In this document: positions 26,854-37,158 of the stretch, piece after piece | Numbering within the stretch: the first letter of the stretch is position 1 | Layout: each line of letters opens with the position of its first letter | NCBI GenBank assembly: GCA_937138475.1 | Contig: CAKZPD010000037.1 | Span: forward strand, 62,001-126,000 | Source of the DNA: an uncultured Sulfitobacter sp. | GTDB taxonomy: Bacteria > Pseudomonadota > Alphaproteobacteria > Rhodobacterales > Rhodobacteraceae | DNA: 64,000 nt | Direction of reading: 5' to 3' | Notes under the pieces: generated by a model | What the model was told of the DNA's origin: nothing | Database searches by the model: none | What the model saw: the letters and a program-made list of their open reading frames with translations, nothing else | Program-made: the position numbers and the translations under genes

Positions 26854-28218
26854 ATGAAGGTTCAGCGCAAGCTGTCGACCCGCGGGTATTTGTTGGCTCT
26901 GGTTGCGATATGGGCGCTGGCGCTGATGCCCTTTCAACTGGCTGCGGCCCCCTATGCGGCCTTTGTGATGGACGCCCGCACCGGAGAGGTTCTGCATTCA
27001 CGCAATGCTGACACGCGGCTGCACCCGGCATCCCTGACCAAGATGATGACCCTGTACATCGCGTTCGAGGCGATTGAAAAAGGCGAAATTTCCCCCGACA
27101 AAAAGGTTCGCATTTCCCGCAAGGCCGCGTCCGAGCCGCCCTCGAAACTGGGCCTTAAGGCAGGGCAGACCATTCAGCTGCGCTATTTGATCCGGGCTGC
27201 GGCTGTCAAATCGGCCAATGACGCCGCCACAGCAATCGGAGAAGCCATCGAAGGCTCAGAGGCCGCATTTGCCCGGCGGATGAACCGCACCGCCAAGGCG
27301 CTGGGCATGACCCGCACCCATTTCAAGAATGCGCATGGGCTGACGGAATCGGGGCATTTGTCCACCGCGCGCGACATGTCGATATTGGGGCGGCATGTCC
27401 TTTATGACTATCCCGGATATTATCACTTGTTCTCAAGCCGGACGGCCAATGCCGGTGTACGCAAGGTCAATAACACCAACCGCCGCTTGCTCGGGGCCTA
27501 TCGCGGGGCGGATGGGATCAAGACCGGCTATACCTATGCGGCCGGGTTCAACCTGGTGTCATCGGCCCAGCGCGGCAATGAACGGATTATCGCGACCGTT
27601 TTTGGCGGCACCTCATCGCGGGCCCGCAATCAACGAATTGCCGAATTGCTGGACATGGGATTTCAGCGCGCCCCCAGTCGGGCGGCTTTGGACAAGCCTG
27701 ACAAGCCAAACTATGCCAACCTCAACAGCGCGCCGCGCGGCTTAACCAGCAGCCTGCGCCCCAGGTTGCGCCCCGGAACCATAACCGCCCAGGCCGCACC
27801 GCAGGCGGTTATTTCCTCGGACGATATTGCATCGGCTTTGCTCGAGGCGCAGGGGCATTCGCCCATCAACAAAGTGGTCAGCGTCCCAAGGCCCGAACCC
27901 CGACCAACCGATATCGTGCTGGCAAGCGTCAGCGATCAAGACCAACCCCCCGAGGTCGTGACGCGCCTGTCCACATCCGGCGGGCGGCAATGGGGCGTGA
28001 ATGTCGGGCGTTATCCCAGCCGCTATAAGGCTGAAAAAGTATTGCTGACCACGGCCCTGACCGAGATGGCAACCCTGGAGGGCACCCAGCGCAAAGTTGA
28101 GCGCAGCCCACTTGGCTTTGAAGCCAACTTTCTGGGCATGACCAAAGAGGCGGCAGATTTGGCGTGTCGCCGGCTTGCCGCGCGCAATATTCGCTGTCAG
28201 ATGGTCGGGCCGTCCTGA
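26854..28218 (+). CDS. dacA: D-alanyl-D-alanine carboxypeptidase (PBP5/6 type) with C-terminal SPOR domain
   Basis: A serine D,D-carboxypeptidase that trims the peptidoglycan pentapeptide, 454 residues. A signal peptide of about 31 residues ends at QLAAA. The catalytic triads are SLTK (S60, K63), SAN (120-122) and KTG (224-226). After the peptidase domain a Pro/Arg-rich linker (about 280-375) leads to a SPOR-like domain (GGRQWGVNVGRYPSRYKAEK onward), which binds septal denuded glycan and would bring the enzyme to the division site. ATG 26854. The preceding 184 bp show no clear promoter. Confidence 0.93.
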   Translation: MKVQRKLSTRGYLLALVAIWALALMPFQLAAAPYAAFVMDARTGEVLHSRNADTRLHPASLTKMMTLYIAFEAIEKGEISPDKKVRISRKAASEPPSKLGLKAGQTIQLRYLIRAAAVKSANDAATAIGEAIEGSEAAFARRMNRTAKALGMTRTHFKNAHGLTESGHLSTARDMSILGRHVLYDYPGYYHLFSSRTANAGVRKVNNTNRRLLGAYRGADGIKTGYTYAAGFNLVSSAQRGNERIIATVFGGTSSRARNQRIAELLDMGFQRAPSRAALDKPDKPNYANLNSAPRGLTSSLRPRLRPGTITAQAAPQAVISSDDIASALLEAQGHSPINKVVSVPRPEPRPTDIVLASVSDQDQPPEVVTRLSTSGGRQWGVNVGRYPSRYKAEKVLLTTALTEMATLEGTQRKVERSPLGFEANFLGMTKEAADLACRRLAARNIRCQMVGPS

Positions 28219-28258
28219 TCCGAAGGGATCAATCACCGGGGCCAGCCGCGGGCGTCAA

Positions 28259-28420
28259 TCAATCCGGGCGCGGGCGATCATCCCATTGATCGTTCAGAAT
28301 GCGGCGGCTGTCGCCCTCGGGGTCGTCGTATTGATGGGCCCGCAGCGTATAGATAAACCCGGCCAGCCCTACCCCGCCAAGGACAAGTGAAATCGGGATA
28401 AGATACGCCAATACGTTCAT
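28259..28420 (-). CDS. ccoS: cbb3 oxidase maturation protein CcoS
   Basis: A 53-residue single-span membrane protein needed for cofactor insertion into cbb3 oxidase. It starts MNVLAYLIPISLVLGG, has one transmembrane segment (about 3-25), then YTLRAHQYDDPEGDSRRIL with the acidic QYDDPEGD block characteristic of CcoS. Its ATG overlaps the ccoI stop in an ATGA, so it is translated with ccoI. It is the last gene of ccoGHIS. Confidence 0.93.
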   Translation of the reverse strand: MNVLAYLIPISLVLGGVGLAGFIYTLRAHQYDDPEGDSRRILNDQWDDRPRPD

Positions 28421-30606
28421 GATCGCCCCCTAAGCCGCAGCGCGTTCAGTGACACGGTAATCGACGACGCCGACATCGCCAAGGCGGCAATCAATGGCGT
28501 CGCCAGACCGGCAATGGCCAAGGGCACCGCCACGACATTATAAAGCGTCGCAATGCGAAAGTTTTCCTTGATCCGCCGCGTGGCCTGTTTGGCAATCAAC
28601 AGGCTGTCTGCAACCGGCCCAAGATCGTGCCCCAACAACACGATATCCGCCGCCACGCGCGCGGCATCCAAGGCGCTGGCGGGGCTGATGGACACATGGG
28701 CACCCGCCAGTGCCGCCGTATCATTCAGCCCATCCCCAACCATCAGAACTTTGTGGCCGTGCTGCTGAAGGTCTGCAATGATACGGGCTTTGCCCTCGGG
28801 GGGCACCTCTGCCTGCCAGTCGTCTATGCCAAGTCTGTTGGCCACCTGCTGCACGGCGCTGGGCCGGTCCCCCGACACCAGCCTTACCGCGATGTTCATG
28901 CGCTGAAGCGCGGCGACCAACTCTGCAGACCCGGCGCGCAGATGATCGGAAAACCGCAGCTGCACCGCCGCGCCATCGCCCATATCCAGCGCCACCACCA
29001 GATCGCCGCTGTCATCTTGCACGCCCAGCCAATCGGGCCGTCCCAAACGAACCCGCCGGCCATCCCATATCGCCTCGATGCCCCGGCCCGGATTTTCGCG
29101 GCGCTGCGCGACATCGGCCGGGTGCAGGCCGCCGGCCTGCGCTGCGGCGCAGATCGCCTGTGATAACGGATGGGACGATCCCTGCGCCAAGGCAAACGCC
29201 AGACGCTGGGCAGGCCGGGAAATATCACCCCAATTCAGCGGATGCGGCACGCCCTGGGTAACGGTGCCGGTTTTGTCGAAAACAACTGTGTCGACCTCGG
29301 ACAGGCGCTCAAGCGCGGTGGCATTCTTGATCAAGACCCCCTTGCGAAAAAGCCGCCCCGACGCCGCTGTTGTTACCGCCGGAACCGCCAGCCCCAAGGC
29401 ACATGGGCAGGTGATGATCAAAACCGCCGCTGCGATATTCAAGGCCAACCGCAAATCCCCCGACCACAGCCACCAACCGGCAAAGGCCAGCGCCGACAGG
29501 ATATGCACCCCCGGCGCATAAAGCTTGGCAGCCCTGTCGGCCAAAGACGTATAGCGCGCCCGCCCGCCTTCGGCCAAAGCCACCAACGCCGCAAGCCGGT
29601 GCAAGGATGTATCCGCCCCAACCGCCGTTGCCACGATGGTCAGCGGGCCGGTCAGGTTCAATTCGCCGGCGCAAAGGCCATCGCCAGTTTGCACCGCAAC
29701 CGGCATGGTTTCGCCGGTCAACAAGGCGCGATCCAATTCCGACCGTCCGTCAAGAACCGTTCCATCCACCGGCACCCGCGCGCCCGGCCGCACCAGCAGC
29801 CGATCCCCCACCACCAGCTGCGCCACCGGGGTTTCCACCCAATCCCCATTGCAGAATCGCAGGGCGCGCGGCACCTCAAGCGCCGTTAGCTCTTCTGCCG
29901 CTGATCGGGCCACCGCGCGGGTGCGCGCATCAAGCCAGCGCCCGGCCAACAAAAAGAACGTCAAGGTCAGCGCCGCATCGAAATAGGCATGCGCACCCGA
30001 CAACCACGTTTCCCAAAGCGACGACACCAATGCCAACACGATGGCCAATGAAATCGGCACATCCATATTCAGCCGCCGCGCGCTGAGCGCCCGCCATGCG
30101 TTGGCAAAAAACGGCCGGGCTGAAAAGGCGATGGCCGGCAGGGTAATGGCCGCCGAAATCCAGTGAAACAGATCACGGGTGACATCGGTTGCCCCCGACC
30201 ATACCGCCACCGAAAGCAACATGACATTCATCGAGGCAAAGCCCGCCACCGCAAGGCGCATCAACAGATCTTTGCCGATCAGATCCGTATCGGTCTGGGT
30301 CAGGCTTGCCATGTCCAGTTCATGCGCCTCGTACCCTTCGGCGCGCAGCAGATCAGCCAGATGCGCAGCGGTTACGTCTGGTTCTGCATCGATCATGACC
30401 CGGCGCAACGTCAGGTTTACCCGCGCCGCGTTAACATTTGGGTGGCGCTCAAGCGCCTGCTCAACCCTGGCAATACAGGCCTGACAATGGATCGTCGGCA
30501 AAGACAGCGCAATCTGCGCATTTGACCGCGCGGCGGGGGGGCTTGCCGATGCTGGTGGCGGAACCAAACAGCCGGGGCAGGCGACAATCTGTGCCTGCTG
30601 TTCCAT
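28417..30606 (-). CDS. ccoI: cbb3 oxidase-associated copper P-type ATPase CcoI
   Basis: Cu+-exporting P1B-type ATPase that supplies copper for the CuB centre of cbb3 oxidase, 729 residues. The N-terminal heavy-metal domain has the CxxC of TIHCQACIARVEQAL, preceded by another CPGC. The TM6 motif is ITCPCALGLAVPA, the phosphorylated Asp is in VFDKTGTVTQG, and the hinge is MVGDGLNDTAALAGA. ATG 30606 overlaps the ccoH stop by one base (TAATG). The frame extends 28 codons upstream, but the coupling fixes this start. Confidence 0.96.
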   Translation of the reverse strand: MEQQAQIVACPGCLVPPPASASPPAARSNAQIALSLPTIHCQACIARVEQALERHPNVNAARVNLTLRRVMIDAEPDVTAAHLADLLRAEGYEAHELDMASLTQTDTDLIGKDLLMRLAVAGFASMNVMLLSVAVWSGATDVTRDLFHWISAAITLPAIAFSARPFFANAWRALSARRLNMDVPISLAIVLALVSSLWETWLSGAHAYFDAALTLTFFLLAGRWLDARTRAVARSAAEELTALEVPRALRFCNGDWVETPVAQLVVGDRLLVRPGARVPVDGTVLDGRSELDRALLTGETMPVAVQTGDGLCAGELNLTGPLTIVATAVGADTSLHRLAALVALAEGGRARYTSLADRAAKLYAPGVHILSALAFAGWWLWSGDLRLALNIAAAVLIITCPCALGLAVPAVTTAASGRLFRKGVLIKNATALERLSEVDTVVFDKTGTVTQGVPHPLNWGDISRPAQRLAFALAQGSSHPLSQAICAAAQAGGLHPADVAQRRENPGRGIEAIWDGRRVRLGRPDWLGVQDDSGDLVVALDMGDGAAVQLRFSDHLRAGSAELVAALQRMNIAVRLVSGDRPSAVQQVANRLGIDDWQAEVPPEGKARIIADLQQHGHKVLMVGDGLNDTAALAGAHVSISPASALDAARVAADIVLLGHDLGPVADSLLIAKQATRRIKENFRIATLYNVVAVPLAIAGLATPLIAALAMSASSITVSLNALRLRGRS

Positions 30607-31073
30607 TACTCGCCCGGCGCGACGTGCAGGATCACCCGCTGCTGAAAGGTCGTGCCATCGGCCGCAACCGCTTTCATTCGGATGTTCCAATTGCCGGGCC
30701 CAAGCCGGGCCGGCGCCAGGTACGCCCCATCCGCAAAGACAAACGCCAGCAGTTGGTCATCCTGGACATGGGTCGCCCGCCCCAAAACCGCATCAAGCTG
30801 TGCCACCTGCACCGGCCGCCCGGTCTGATCTGTCACCCGCAGCCTGACCTGATCTGTGCCGGCAGTCGCGGCCACGGTCCACCCCAGCGCCTGCTGTGCG
30901 GTGCGCGCCGTATCAAACTGTTGACTGGCCACATATGAATTTGACACCTCAAGCCCCGGAAAACTGCGCACCGCATTCACCGCCAACAAGATATTGACAC
31001 CAATGATGACCCCAAAGGCCCCAACAAAAAGCGCCGCAACGTGACGGCCTGTCAGCTCGCGGTTCTGTGTCAT
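30606..31073 (-). CDS. ccoH: cbb3 oxidase assembly protein CcoH (FixH)
   Basis: A 155-residue protein with one N-terminal membrane span (VAALFVGAFGVIIGVNILL) and a periplasmic domain with the FixH features NSYVASQQFD and GNWNIRMKAVAADGT. It acts in assembly and stabilisation of cbb3 oxidase. ATG 31073 overlaps ccoG by ATGA, and its stop overlaps ccoI by one base. A tightly coupled operon is therefore clear. Confidence 0.94.
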   Translation of the reverse strand: MTQNRELTGRHVAALFVGAFGVIIGVNILLAVNAVRSFPGLEVSNSYVASQQFDTARTAQQALGWTVAATAGTDQVRLRVTDQTGRPVQVAQLDAVLGRATHVQDDQLLAFVFADGAYLAPARLGPGNWNIRMKAVAADGTTFQQRVILHVAPGE

Positions 31074-32536
31074 CTGGATTGTCCCTTTCCGGTAAAGCTG
31101 CTGTCACGATAGGCGCGTTCCCCGGTGCTGTCATCCTCGACCCAAAAGCGAATATCGCTCCGCTCGCTCTGCGCCGGCCCCGATCCCTGCGGGGCGATGA
31201 CATACACCCGCTGTCGCAGCGATGTATCTGCGGGCACCAACACCGTGCCATAGGGGGTTCCCTCAAGTTGAACCCGCAAGGCCGGATCGCCGCGCAGAAA
31301 CACCCGAAAGGATCGTTCTTCATTGTTTTTGTTGCGCAAACGCACGTCATAGGTGTTGCGAATTGACCCATCAGAAAGCGTGACAAAGGTGGGGTTCCGC
31401 AGCGGCGCCACCGTCATTTCGATATCGGGCCGAATAAACAGCGCATACAAAAGCACCAACCCGACACCGGACCACAGCACCGAATACAGGATCGTCCGGG
31501 GCCGTAATACATGCCGCCACAGGTTTTTGGGGGCGCCGCCCGCCCGCTCCTCGGCTTCATCCGACAGGGCCATGTAATCAATCAGGCCGCGCGGCTTGCC
31601 GATCTTTTGCATGACATCATCACAGGCGTCGATACACAGCGCGCAGGTTATACACTCAAGCTGCTGCCCATCTCGGATATCGATGCCCATCGGGCAAACA
31701 TTGACGCAGGCCATGCAATCAATGCAATCGCCCATCGGCGCGGTCTTGGCGGCGTCACTGTGCTTGCGCGGCTCTCCGCGCCAGTCGCGATACCCAACCA
31801 CCAAGGTGTCCTCATCCATCATCGCGGCCTGAATACGCGGCCAGGGACAGGCATAAATGCAAATCTGCTCGCGCATAAACCCACCAAAAACAAAGGTGGT
31901 CGCGGTCAAGATCGCAACCGTGATATAGGCAACAGGATGCGCCTGCCCGCGCAGCAAATCCGCCATCAGCGTCGGTGCATCGGCAAAATAAAACACCCAT
32001 GCCCCGCCGGTCGCCACAGAGATCACAAGCCACGTCAGCCACTTGGTCATCCGCAAGCGCAGCTTGCGCAGATCCCAGCGCTTTTGCCGGTGCAACCTCA
32101 GGCGCGCATTGCGGTCACCCTCGATCCACCGTTCGACCAGAATGAACAGATCGGTCCAAACAGTCTGTGGACAGGCATACCCGCACCAAACCCGGCCCAG
32201 CGCCGAGGTAAACAAAAACAACCCCAGCCCGGCCATGATCAACAAACCGGCGACAAAATAAAACTCGTGGCTCCAGATTTCGATCCAAAAGAAATAAAAT
32301 CGCCGGTTCGCCAGATCCAAAAGGACCGCTTGATCCGGCAGGCTCGGGCCCCGATCCCAGCGGACCCACGGAACCAGATAGTAAATCCCCAAGGTTACCG
32401 CCAGAATACCCCATTTCAGGCGCCGAAAAACGCCCGACACACGGCGGGGAAAAATCGGCTCTCGTGGGGCATAAAGGCTGGGGGGGGGCGTTTGGTCCGT
32501 CACCTGCGTATTGATCCTTTTTTCATCAACCGTCAC
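31070..32536 (-). CDS. ccoG: cbb3 oxidase accessory iron-sulfur protein CcoG (RdxA/FixG)
   Basis: A membrane protein of 488 residues with about five spans, a polyferredoxin loop and a C-terminal Ig-like periplasmic domain. It is a cupric reductase that prepares Cu+ for oxidase assembly. Two [4Fe-4S] motifs are visible: CIDCMACVNVCPMG and CITCALCIDAC, plus the YACPQTVW and IYACPWPRIQ blocks. The start is GTG at 32536. A perfect FNR box at 32565-32578 lies 29 bp upstream, so ccoGHIS has its own oxygen-responsive promoter. Confidence 0.95.
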   Translation of the reverse strand: MTVDEKRINTQVTDQTPPPSLYAPREPIFPRRVSGVFRRLKWGILAVTLGIYYLVPWVRWDRGPSLPDQAVLLDLANRRFYFFWIEIWSHEFYFVAGLLIMAGLGLFLFTSALGRVWCGYACPQTVWTDLFILVERWIEGDRNARLRLHRQKRWDLRKLRLRMTKWLTWLVISVATGGAWVFYFADAPTLMADLLRGQAHPVAYITVAILTATTFVFGGFMREQICIYACPWPRIQAAMMDEDTLVVGYRDWRGEPRKHSDAAKTAPMGDCIDCMACVNVCPMGIDIRDGQQLECITCALCIDACDDVMQKIGKPRGLIDYMALSDEAEERAGGAPKNLWRHVLRPRTILYSVLWSGVGLVLLYALFIRPDIEMTVAPLRNPTFVTLSDGSIRNTYDVRLRNKNNEERSFRVFLRGDPALRVQLEGTPYGTVLVPADTSLRQRVYVIAPQGSGPAQSERSDIRFWVEDDSTGERAYRDSSFTGKGQSR

Positions 32537-32564
32537 AGCCCTAAGCTGCCGTCAAATCCGCGCC

Positions 32565-32578
32565 TTGATTTGCATCAA
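32565..32578 (-). promoter_or_regulatory. FNR box upstream of ccoGHIS
   Basis: TTGATTTGCATCAA matches TTGAT-N4-ATCAA exactly. It lies 29 bp before the ccoG start codon. FnrL, encoded at 37159, is the expected activator. Confidence 0.85.
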
Positions 32579-32643
32579 TTCCCGGCCCAGCTTGCATCAC
32601 GCCTTCCTCGACGTTCAACCCTTGGTCGCATGGACGCACCCGC

Positions 32644-32675
32644 GCGGGCGCTCTCTTGCCAAAGAGAGCGCCCGC
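32644..32675 (-). terminator. hairpin between ccoP and ccoG
   Basis: A perfect 14-bp inverted repeat with 4-nt loop GCCA lies between the ccoP stop and the FNR box of ccoG. It has no long T-run but would fold very stably, marking the end of the ccoNOQP message. Confidence 0.7.
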
Positions 32676-32725
32676 AGAATGGCGTGCGGCGCAGCCGCTC
32701 CTTTGGATCACGGTCATGCCCGGCG

Positions 32726-33592
32726 TTATTCGCCGCCCCCCAGTTGATGCACATAGCTTGCCACCGCGCGCATTTCCGCTTCGGTCAGGCGGTTTTGCCA
32801 GCTGGGCATAACGCCAAAACGGCTGTTGGTTACGGTATGCGTCAAGGTCTTCGCGTCCCCGCCAAACAGCCAGATCGCATCGGCCAGATTTGGCGCCCCC
32901 TGTGTGCGGTCGCCCAGCCCCTTCTCTCCGTGACACGAGGCACAGTTGTCTTCGAACACCGTCTGACCGGCGCCCACCAATGCCGGATCATCGGCAGCAG
33001 CCCCCGACAGGGTCATAACATAATTGACCACCTGGGCTATTTCCTGCTCTTCCAACAGCTCACCAAAGGCTGGCATCTGTGAATAGCGCGCGTCATCGTC
33101 TTCTTCGTTGCGGATCCCATGTGCAATGGTTGTGTGGATGGCGTCTATGTCGCCGCCCCACAACCAGTCATCATCCAGCAGATTGGGATACCCTTTCGCC
33201 CCCGCCGCCCCGGCCCCGTGGCATTGCGCACACCAGGTGCGAAACACCGCCGCCCCGGCCGAGATCGCAAAGCTATCCAGCGCCGGATCTTGCGCGATCT
33301 CCTCCAGCGGCATGGAGGCCAGCCGCGCGGTGATCGCCGCATTCGCCGCATCGACGGCCGCGATATCCCCAGCCACTTCGGCGCGGGTCGAATAGCCCAG
33401 AACCCCTTGCGTGGCCCGCGACACCAACGGCCAAGCCGGATAGGCCACCGTATAGGCAACGCCCCAGATGATGCAGGCATAGAACGTCCACAGCCACCAG
33501 CGCGGCATCGGGTTATCGAACTCTTCGATCCCGTCCCAAATATGGCCCGTCGTCTTTGGATCGCCCTCTTGTCTTTGCGGTTTCTTGCTCAT
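32726..33592 (-). CDS. ccoP: cbb3 cytochrome oxidase subunit III, diheme CcoP
   Basis: Membrane-anchored diheme cytochrome c of cbb3 oxidase, 288 residues. One N-terminal span ([20 protein letters not shown]) follows the [14 protein letters not shown] block typical of CcoP. Two c-type heme sites are CAQCH and CASCH, with Met ligands likely in YSQMPAFG and GVMPSW. Fourth gene of ccoNOQP, 6 bp after ccoQ. Confidence 0.97.
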   Translation of the reverse strand: MSKKPQRQEGDPKTTGHIWDGIEEFDNPMPRWWLWTFYACIIWGVAYTVAYPAWPLVSRATQGVLGYSTRAEVAGDIAAVDAANAAITARLASMPLEEIAQDPALDSFAISAGAAVFRTWCAQCHGAGAAGAKGYPNLLDDDWLWGGDIDAIHTTIAHGIRNEEDDDARYSQMPAFGELLEEQEIAQVVNYVMTLSGAAADDPALVGAGQTVFEDNCASCHGEKGLGDRTQGAPNLADAIWLFGGDAKTLTHTVTNSRFGVMPSWQNRLTEAEMRAVASYVHQLGGGE

Positions 33593-33598
33593 CTGTCT

Positions 33599-33775
33599 TT
33601 ACTCCTGCACCGGCGCGGGCTTGTCATCATGGCGAAACGGAATATCGGCGGTATCCTTGTGAACCGCCGTGCTGCCTGGGCGAAACACCCAGATCAGCAT
33701 GGCAATGAACACAGCGAACAACAGCAAAAGCATCCAACTGTCGGCAAAGGCGCGCAGCAATGTATAAGTTTCCAT
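33599..33775 (-). CDS. ccoQ: cbb3 cytochrome oxidase subunit CcoQ
   Basis: A 58-residue single-span subunit that stabilises cbb3 oxidase. It begins METYTLLRAFADSWMLL, has one membrane segment (about 13-30) with the FAVFIAMLIWVFRPGS block, and a short polar tail. It sits between ccoO and ccoP where CcoQ is always found. Confidence 0.92.
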   Translation of the reverse strand: METYTLLRAFADSWMLLLLFAVFIAMLIWVFRPGSTAVHKDTADIPFRHDDKPAPVQE

Positions 33776-33786
33776 GCGTCTCTCCT

Positions 33787-34512
33787 TTAGCGGCTGGCAT
33801 CGGGGGTAAAGGTCGAGAAATCGACCAACGTGCCCAGCATTTGCAAATAAGCGATCACCGCATCGGCTTCGGAAATGCCGGCTTGGCCGTCAAAGTTCCG
33901 CACCTGCGCACCTGGATAACGTTCCAGCAGCGCGTCATAGTCGCTGTCCGGGTCGGCCTGCGCCTCGAAATCTTCGGCCGCCGCGTCAATCATCTCATCT
34001 GTATAGGGCACGCCGACCAGGCGATGGGTGCGCAGCAAATCCGCAATATGATCCGCTTCGATCAGCTTGCGTTCAAGAAATCCGTATTTCGGCATGATCG
34101 ATTCCGGCACCACCGATTGCGGATCGCGCAAGTGGTCCAGATGCCAATCATCAGAATAGCGCCCGCCAACCCGCGCCAAATCTGGCCCGGTGCGCTTGGA
34201 CCCCCATTGAAACGGGTGATCATACATCGATTCCGCCGCCAGCGAATAATGTCCGTATCGTTCAACCTCATCGCGCATCGGGCGGATCATCTGGCTGTGA
34301 CAAACATAGCACCCCTCGCGGACATAGATATCCCGCCCGGCCAGCTCCAGCGGGGAATAGGGGCGCATTCCCTCGACCTTTTCGATGGTATTCTCCAAAT
34401 AGAACAGCGGCACGATCTGTACCAGCCCGCCGATGGTCACAACCAAAAAGCTGAGGACCAAAAGCAAGGTCGCATTGGTTTCGATAAACTTGTGTTTTGA
34501 CAGAATTGACAT
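33787..34512 (-). CDS. ccoO: cbb3 cytochrome oxidase subunit II, monoheme CcoO
   Basis: Membrane-anchored monoheme cytochrome c subunit, 241 residues. An N-terminal helix ([20 protein letters not shown]) is followed by the heme motif in [14 protein letters not shown], then [20 protein letters not shown] and MPKYGFL (Met ligand), all strongly conserved. ATG 34512 ([11 protein letters not shown]) is the family start; the frame extends 13 codons further. 13 bp after ccoN. Confidence 0.97.
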   Translation of the reverse strand: MSILSKHKFIETNATLLLVLSFLVVTIGGLVQIVPLFYLENTIEKVEGMRPYSPLELAGRDIYVREGCYVCHSQMIRPMRDEVERYGHYSLAAESMYDHPFQWGSKRTGPDLARVGGRYSDDWHLDHLRDPQSVVPESIMPKYGFLERKLIEADHIADLLRTHRLVGVPYTDEMIDAAAEDFEAQADPDSDYDALLERYPGAQVRNFDGQAGISEADAVIAYLQMLGTLVDFSTFTPDASR

Positions 34513-34525
34513 GTTTTCAGGCCCC

Positions 34526-36127
34526 TTATTCGGCCGGAACGGCTGTGCCAAGCGGGGCCTTGGCCGGCGCCGCGCGGACAGTCATCCACAGATTGTAACA
34601 CATGATCAGCGCCCCGGTCAGGAACAGCGTGCCCCCCAGTCCGCGCACCACATACATCGGGAACTTGGCGCTCACGGTGTCGGCAAAGCTGTTGACCAAG
34701 AAGCCATTGGCATCGACCTCGCGCCACATCAGCCCTTCCATGATGCCCGTCACCCACATGGACGCCGCGTAAAGCACGATCCCAATTGTCGCGAGCCAGA
34801 AATGCCAGCTGACCAGCGACAGCGAATAAAGCCGCTCGCGTTTCCACAAGACCGGCGTCAGGTAATACAGCGCGCCAAAGGTGATCATCCCGTTCCAGCC
34901 CAGCGCCCCGGAATGCACATGCCCAATTGTCCAATCGGTATAATGCGACAGCGAATTCACCGCCCGGATCGACATCATCGGCCCCTCAAAGGTGGACATG
35001 CCATAGAACCCAACCGAAATCACCATCATGCGAATGACCGGATCGGTGCGCAGCTTGTCCCAGGCCCCTTGCAAGGTCATCAACCCGTTGATCATACCGC
35101 CCCAGCTGGGCATCCACAGCACGATAGAGAACACCATGCCCAAAGTGGATGCCCAGTCGGGGAGAGCCGTATAATGCAGATGGTGCGGACCCGCCCAGAT
35201 ATACAAAAAGATCAGCGCCCAAAAGTGAATGATCGACAACTTATAGCTGTAGACCGGGCGCTCGGCCTGCTTGGGAATAAAGTAATACATCATCCCAAGG
35301 AAACCTGCGGTCAGGAAAAATCCAACGGCATTGTGGCCATACCACCACTGAACCATGGCGTCCTGCACCCCGGAAAAGACCTGAACCGATTTTGACCCCC
35401 AGATCGACACCGGAATTGACAGGTTATTGACCACATGCAGCATGGCAACGGTGACGATAAAGGCCAGATAGAACCAGTTGGCCACATAGATATGTGGCTC
35501 GCGGCGTTTGATAATCGTGCCCAGGAACACCGCTAGATAAGCCAGCCAAACGATGGTCAGCCACAGGTCGATATACCACTCTGGCTCGGCGTATTCCTTG
35601 GATTGGGTGGACCCAAGAACATATCCCGTCGCGGCCAACACGATAAAGAACTGATAGCCCCAAAAGACGAACCACGCCATGTTGCCACCCCAAAGCCGCG
35701 CCGCCGATGTCCGCTGCACCACATAAAACGAGGTGGCAATCAGCGCGTTGCCGCCAAAGGCAAAAATCACCGCCGATGTGTGCAAGGGGCGCAAGCGGCC
35801 AAAATTGGCAAACCCTTCGGCCCAATCATAGTTCAGCGACGGAAAGGCCAGCTGGAACGCGATGATCACCCCGACAAGGAACCCTGTGACCCCCCAAAAA
35901 GCCGTGGCGATCACCCCGGCGCGCACCACGTCATCCATATATTCATGGGTCGGCACCGCGGGCGCCGGTTCATCTGTGGCCCGCAACGTGACCAGAAACA
36001 GACCGCCCGAAACCATCATCAACAGCACCATATGAACCTGATAGGCCAGATCGCGTGCATAATTGGCTGCGATCATCGCAAAAAGCGTTATCAACGCCAG
36101 CGCAACCAGTTTCACATAGTTCAACAT
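34526..36127 (-). CDS. ccoN: cbb3 cytochrome oxidase catalytic subunit I CcoN
   Basis: The heme b / heme b3-CuB subunit that reduces O2 with high affinity and pumps protons, 533 residues with about 12-14 membrane spans. Conserved segments include [40 protein letters not shown] (CuB His and cross-linked Tyr region) and [15 protein letters not shown]. First gene of ccoNOQP. A 194-bp region shared with the divergent usp gene holds an FNR box at 36220-36233. Confidence 0.97.
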   Translation of the reverse strand: MLNYVKLVALALITLFAMIAANYARDLAYQVHMVLLMMVSGGLFLVTLRATDEPAPAVPTHEYMDDVVRAGVIATAFWGVTGFLVGVIIAFQLAFPSLNYDWAEGFANFGRLRPLHTSAVIFAFGGNALIATSFYVVQRTSAARLWGGNMAWFVFWGYQFFIVLAATGYVLGSTQSKEYAEPEWYIDLWLTIVWLAYLAVFLGTIIKRREPHIYVANWFYLAFIVTVAMLHVVNNLSIPVSIWGSKSVQVFSGVQDAMVQWWYGHNAVGFFLTAGFLGMMYYFIPKQAERPVYSYKLSIIHFWALIFLYIWAGPHHLHYTALPDWASTLGMVFSIVLWMPSWGGMINGLMTLQGAWDKLRTDPVIRMMVISVGFYGMSTFEGPMMSIRAVNSLSHYTDWTIGHVHSGALGWNGMITFGALYYLTPVLWKRERLYSLSLVSWHFWLATIGIVLYAASMWVTGIMEGLMWREVDANGFLVNSFADTVSAKFPMYVVRGLGGTLFLTGALIMCYNLWMTVRAAPAKAPLGTAVPAE

Positions 36128-36219
36128 CTGTGTGTCCCTTCACTTTATCCTGGCCAAAAGACGCACCTTGGGCCTGTGGATATTTCAGCCGTAATGGCAC
36201 AGCGCTGACAAGCCGCACT

Positions 36220-36233
36220 TTGATCTGTGTCAA
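36220..36233. promoter_or_regulatory. FNR box between ccoN and usp
   Basis: TTGATCTGTGTCAA matches the FNR consensus with one change. It lies about 93 bp from both start codons, so it may serve ccoNOQP, the usp gene, or both. Confidence 0.75.
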
Positions 36234-36321
36234 TTTATCGACGATTTCCCGGTGCTAGGGATTCACAGCGCAATGCACGGATGTTGATTCGCAAAGCCCC
36301 GCGCAACCACAGGAGCACCAA

Positions 36322-37158
36322 ATGGCCTATAAGACCGTTTTCACCGCACTGACCCAGCCCCAAGACCCGGCGCGCCCGCTTGAATACGCAAGCGAATTGG
36401 CACGGACATTTGACGCGCATCTGGATGTGATGTGCCTGGGGGTTGATCGCAGCCACGCCAACTATTTTGAAGCCGGTGCCAATGCCATTATATTGCAAGA
36501 AGCCATCGAGCGGGCCCGCGCCCAAGCCCAGGATATCGAAACCCATGTCCGGGAAAAGCTGGGGGGCAATGACATCCGATGGGCGACCACGCGGGCTGTG
36601 GCGGCGGCAACCGATGTGGGAACCCCTGTCGCGCGGCTCGCGCGTTTTTCAGACATCGCCATTGCGCCCTTACCCTATGCCGAGGGTCGCAGCACCCAGG
36701 ATGTGTTGCTGGTGGAATCGCTGTTGCTGCACGCGGGTTGCCCGACGCTGTGCCTGCCCGAGGGCGCCCCGACCGATACGCCCCGTTCCATCGTCATCGG
36801 CTGGAACGAAAGCGGCGAGGCCCTGCGCGCCGTGCGTGCCGCCATGCCGTTCATCCAAGCCGCAAACGAGATCCATATCACGGTCGTAGATCCCCCCAAC
36901 CATGGGCCTGACCGCTCGGATCCGGGCGGGGCGCTGGCGGTGATGCTGTCACGTTACGGGGTTCACGCCGATATTCAGGTGATGCCCAAGACAGGGGGCC
37001 GGGTGGGCGATACAATCCTGCGCCACGTTACCGATCTGGATGGCGATATGATCGTTATGGGCGGTTACGGGCATTCGCGCTTCCGCGAGGCAATTCTGGG
37101 CGGTGCGACCCGGCACATGCTTGAACATTCGAACGTTCCGGTTTTGCTGGCGCATTGA
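36322..37158 (+). CDS. universal stress protein (UspA family, two domains)
   Basis: A 278-residue protein of the universal stress family, with a degenerate first half and a second half ending in the UspA block MIVMGGYGHSRFREAILGGAT and NVPVLLAH. Gly-rich ATP-binding loop residues are present in the second domain. A similar ORF (about 277 residues) stands divergent to ccoNOQP in Rhodobacter species, where it neighbours fnrL and hemN/hemZ as here. It overlaps nothing; the fnrL stop follows directly. Confidence 0.88.
   Translation: MAYKTVFTALTQPQDPARPLEYASELARTFDAHLDVMCLGVDRSHANYFEAGANAIILQEAIERARAQAQDIETHVREKLGGNDIRWATTRAVAAATDVGTPVARLARFSDIAIAPLPYAEGRSTQDVLLVESLLLHAGCPTLCLPEGAPTDTPRSIVIGWNESGEALRAVRAAMPFIQAANEIHITVVDPPNHGPDRSDPGGALAVMLSRYGVHADIQVMPKTGGRVGDTILRHVTDLDGDMIVMGGYGHSRFREAILGGATRHMLEHSNVPVLLAH

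Noticed and set aside
28216-28231. TGATCC-GAAG-GGATCA hairpin between dacA and ccoS
   Set aside because: A 6-bp stem without a T-run is too weak to call a terminator.
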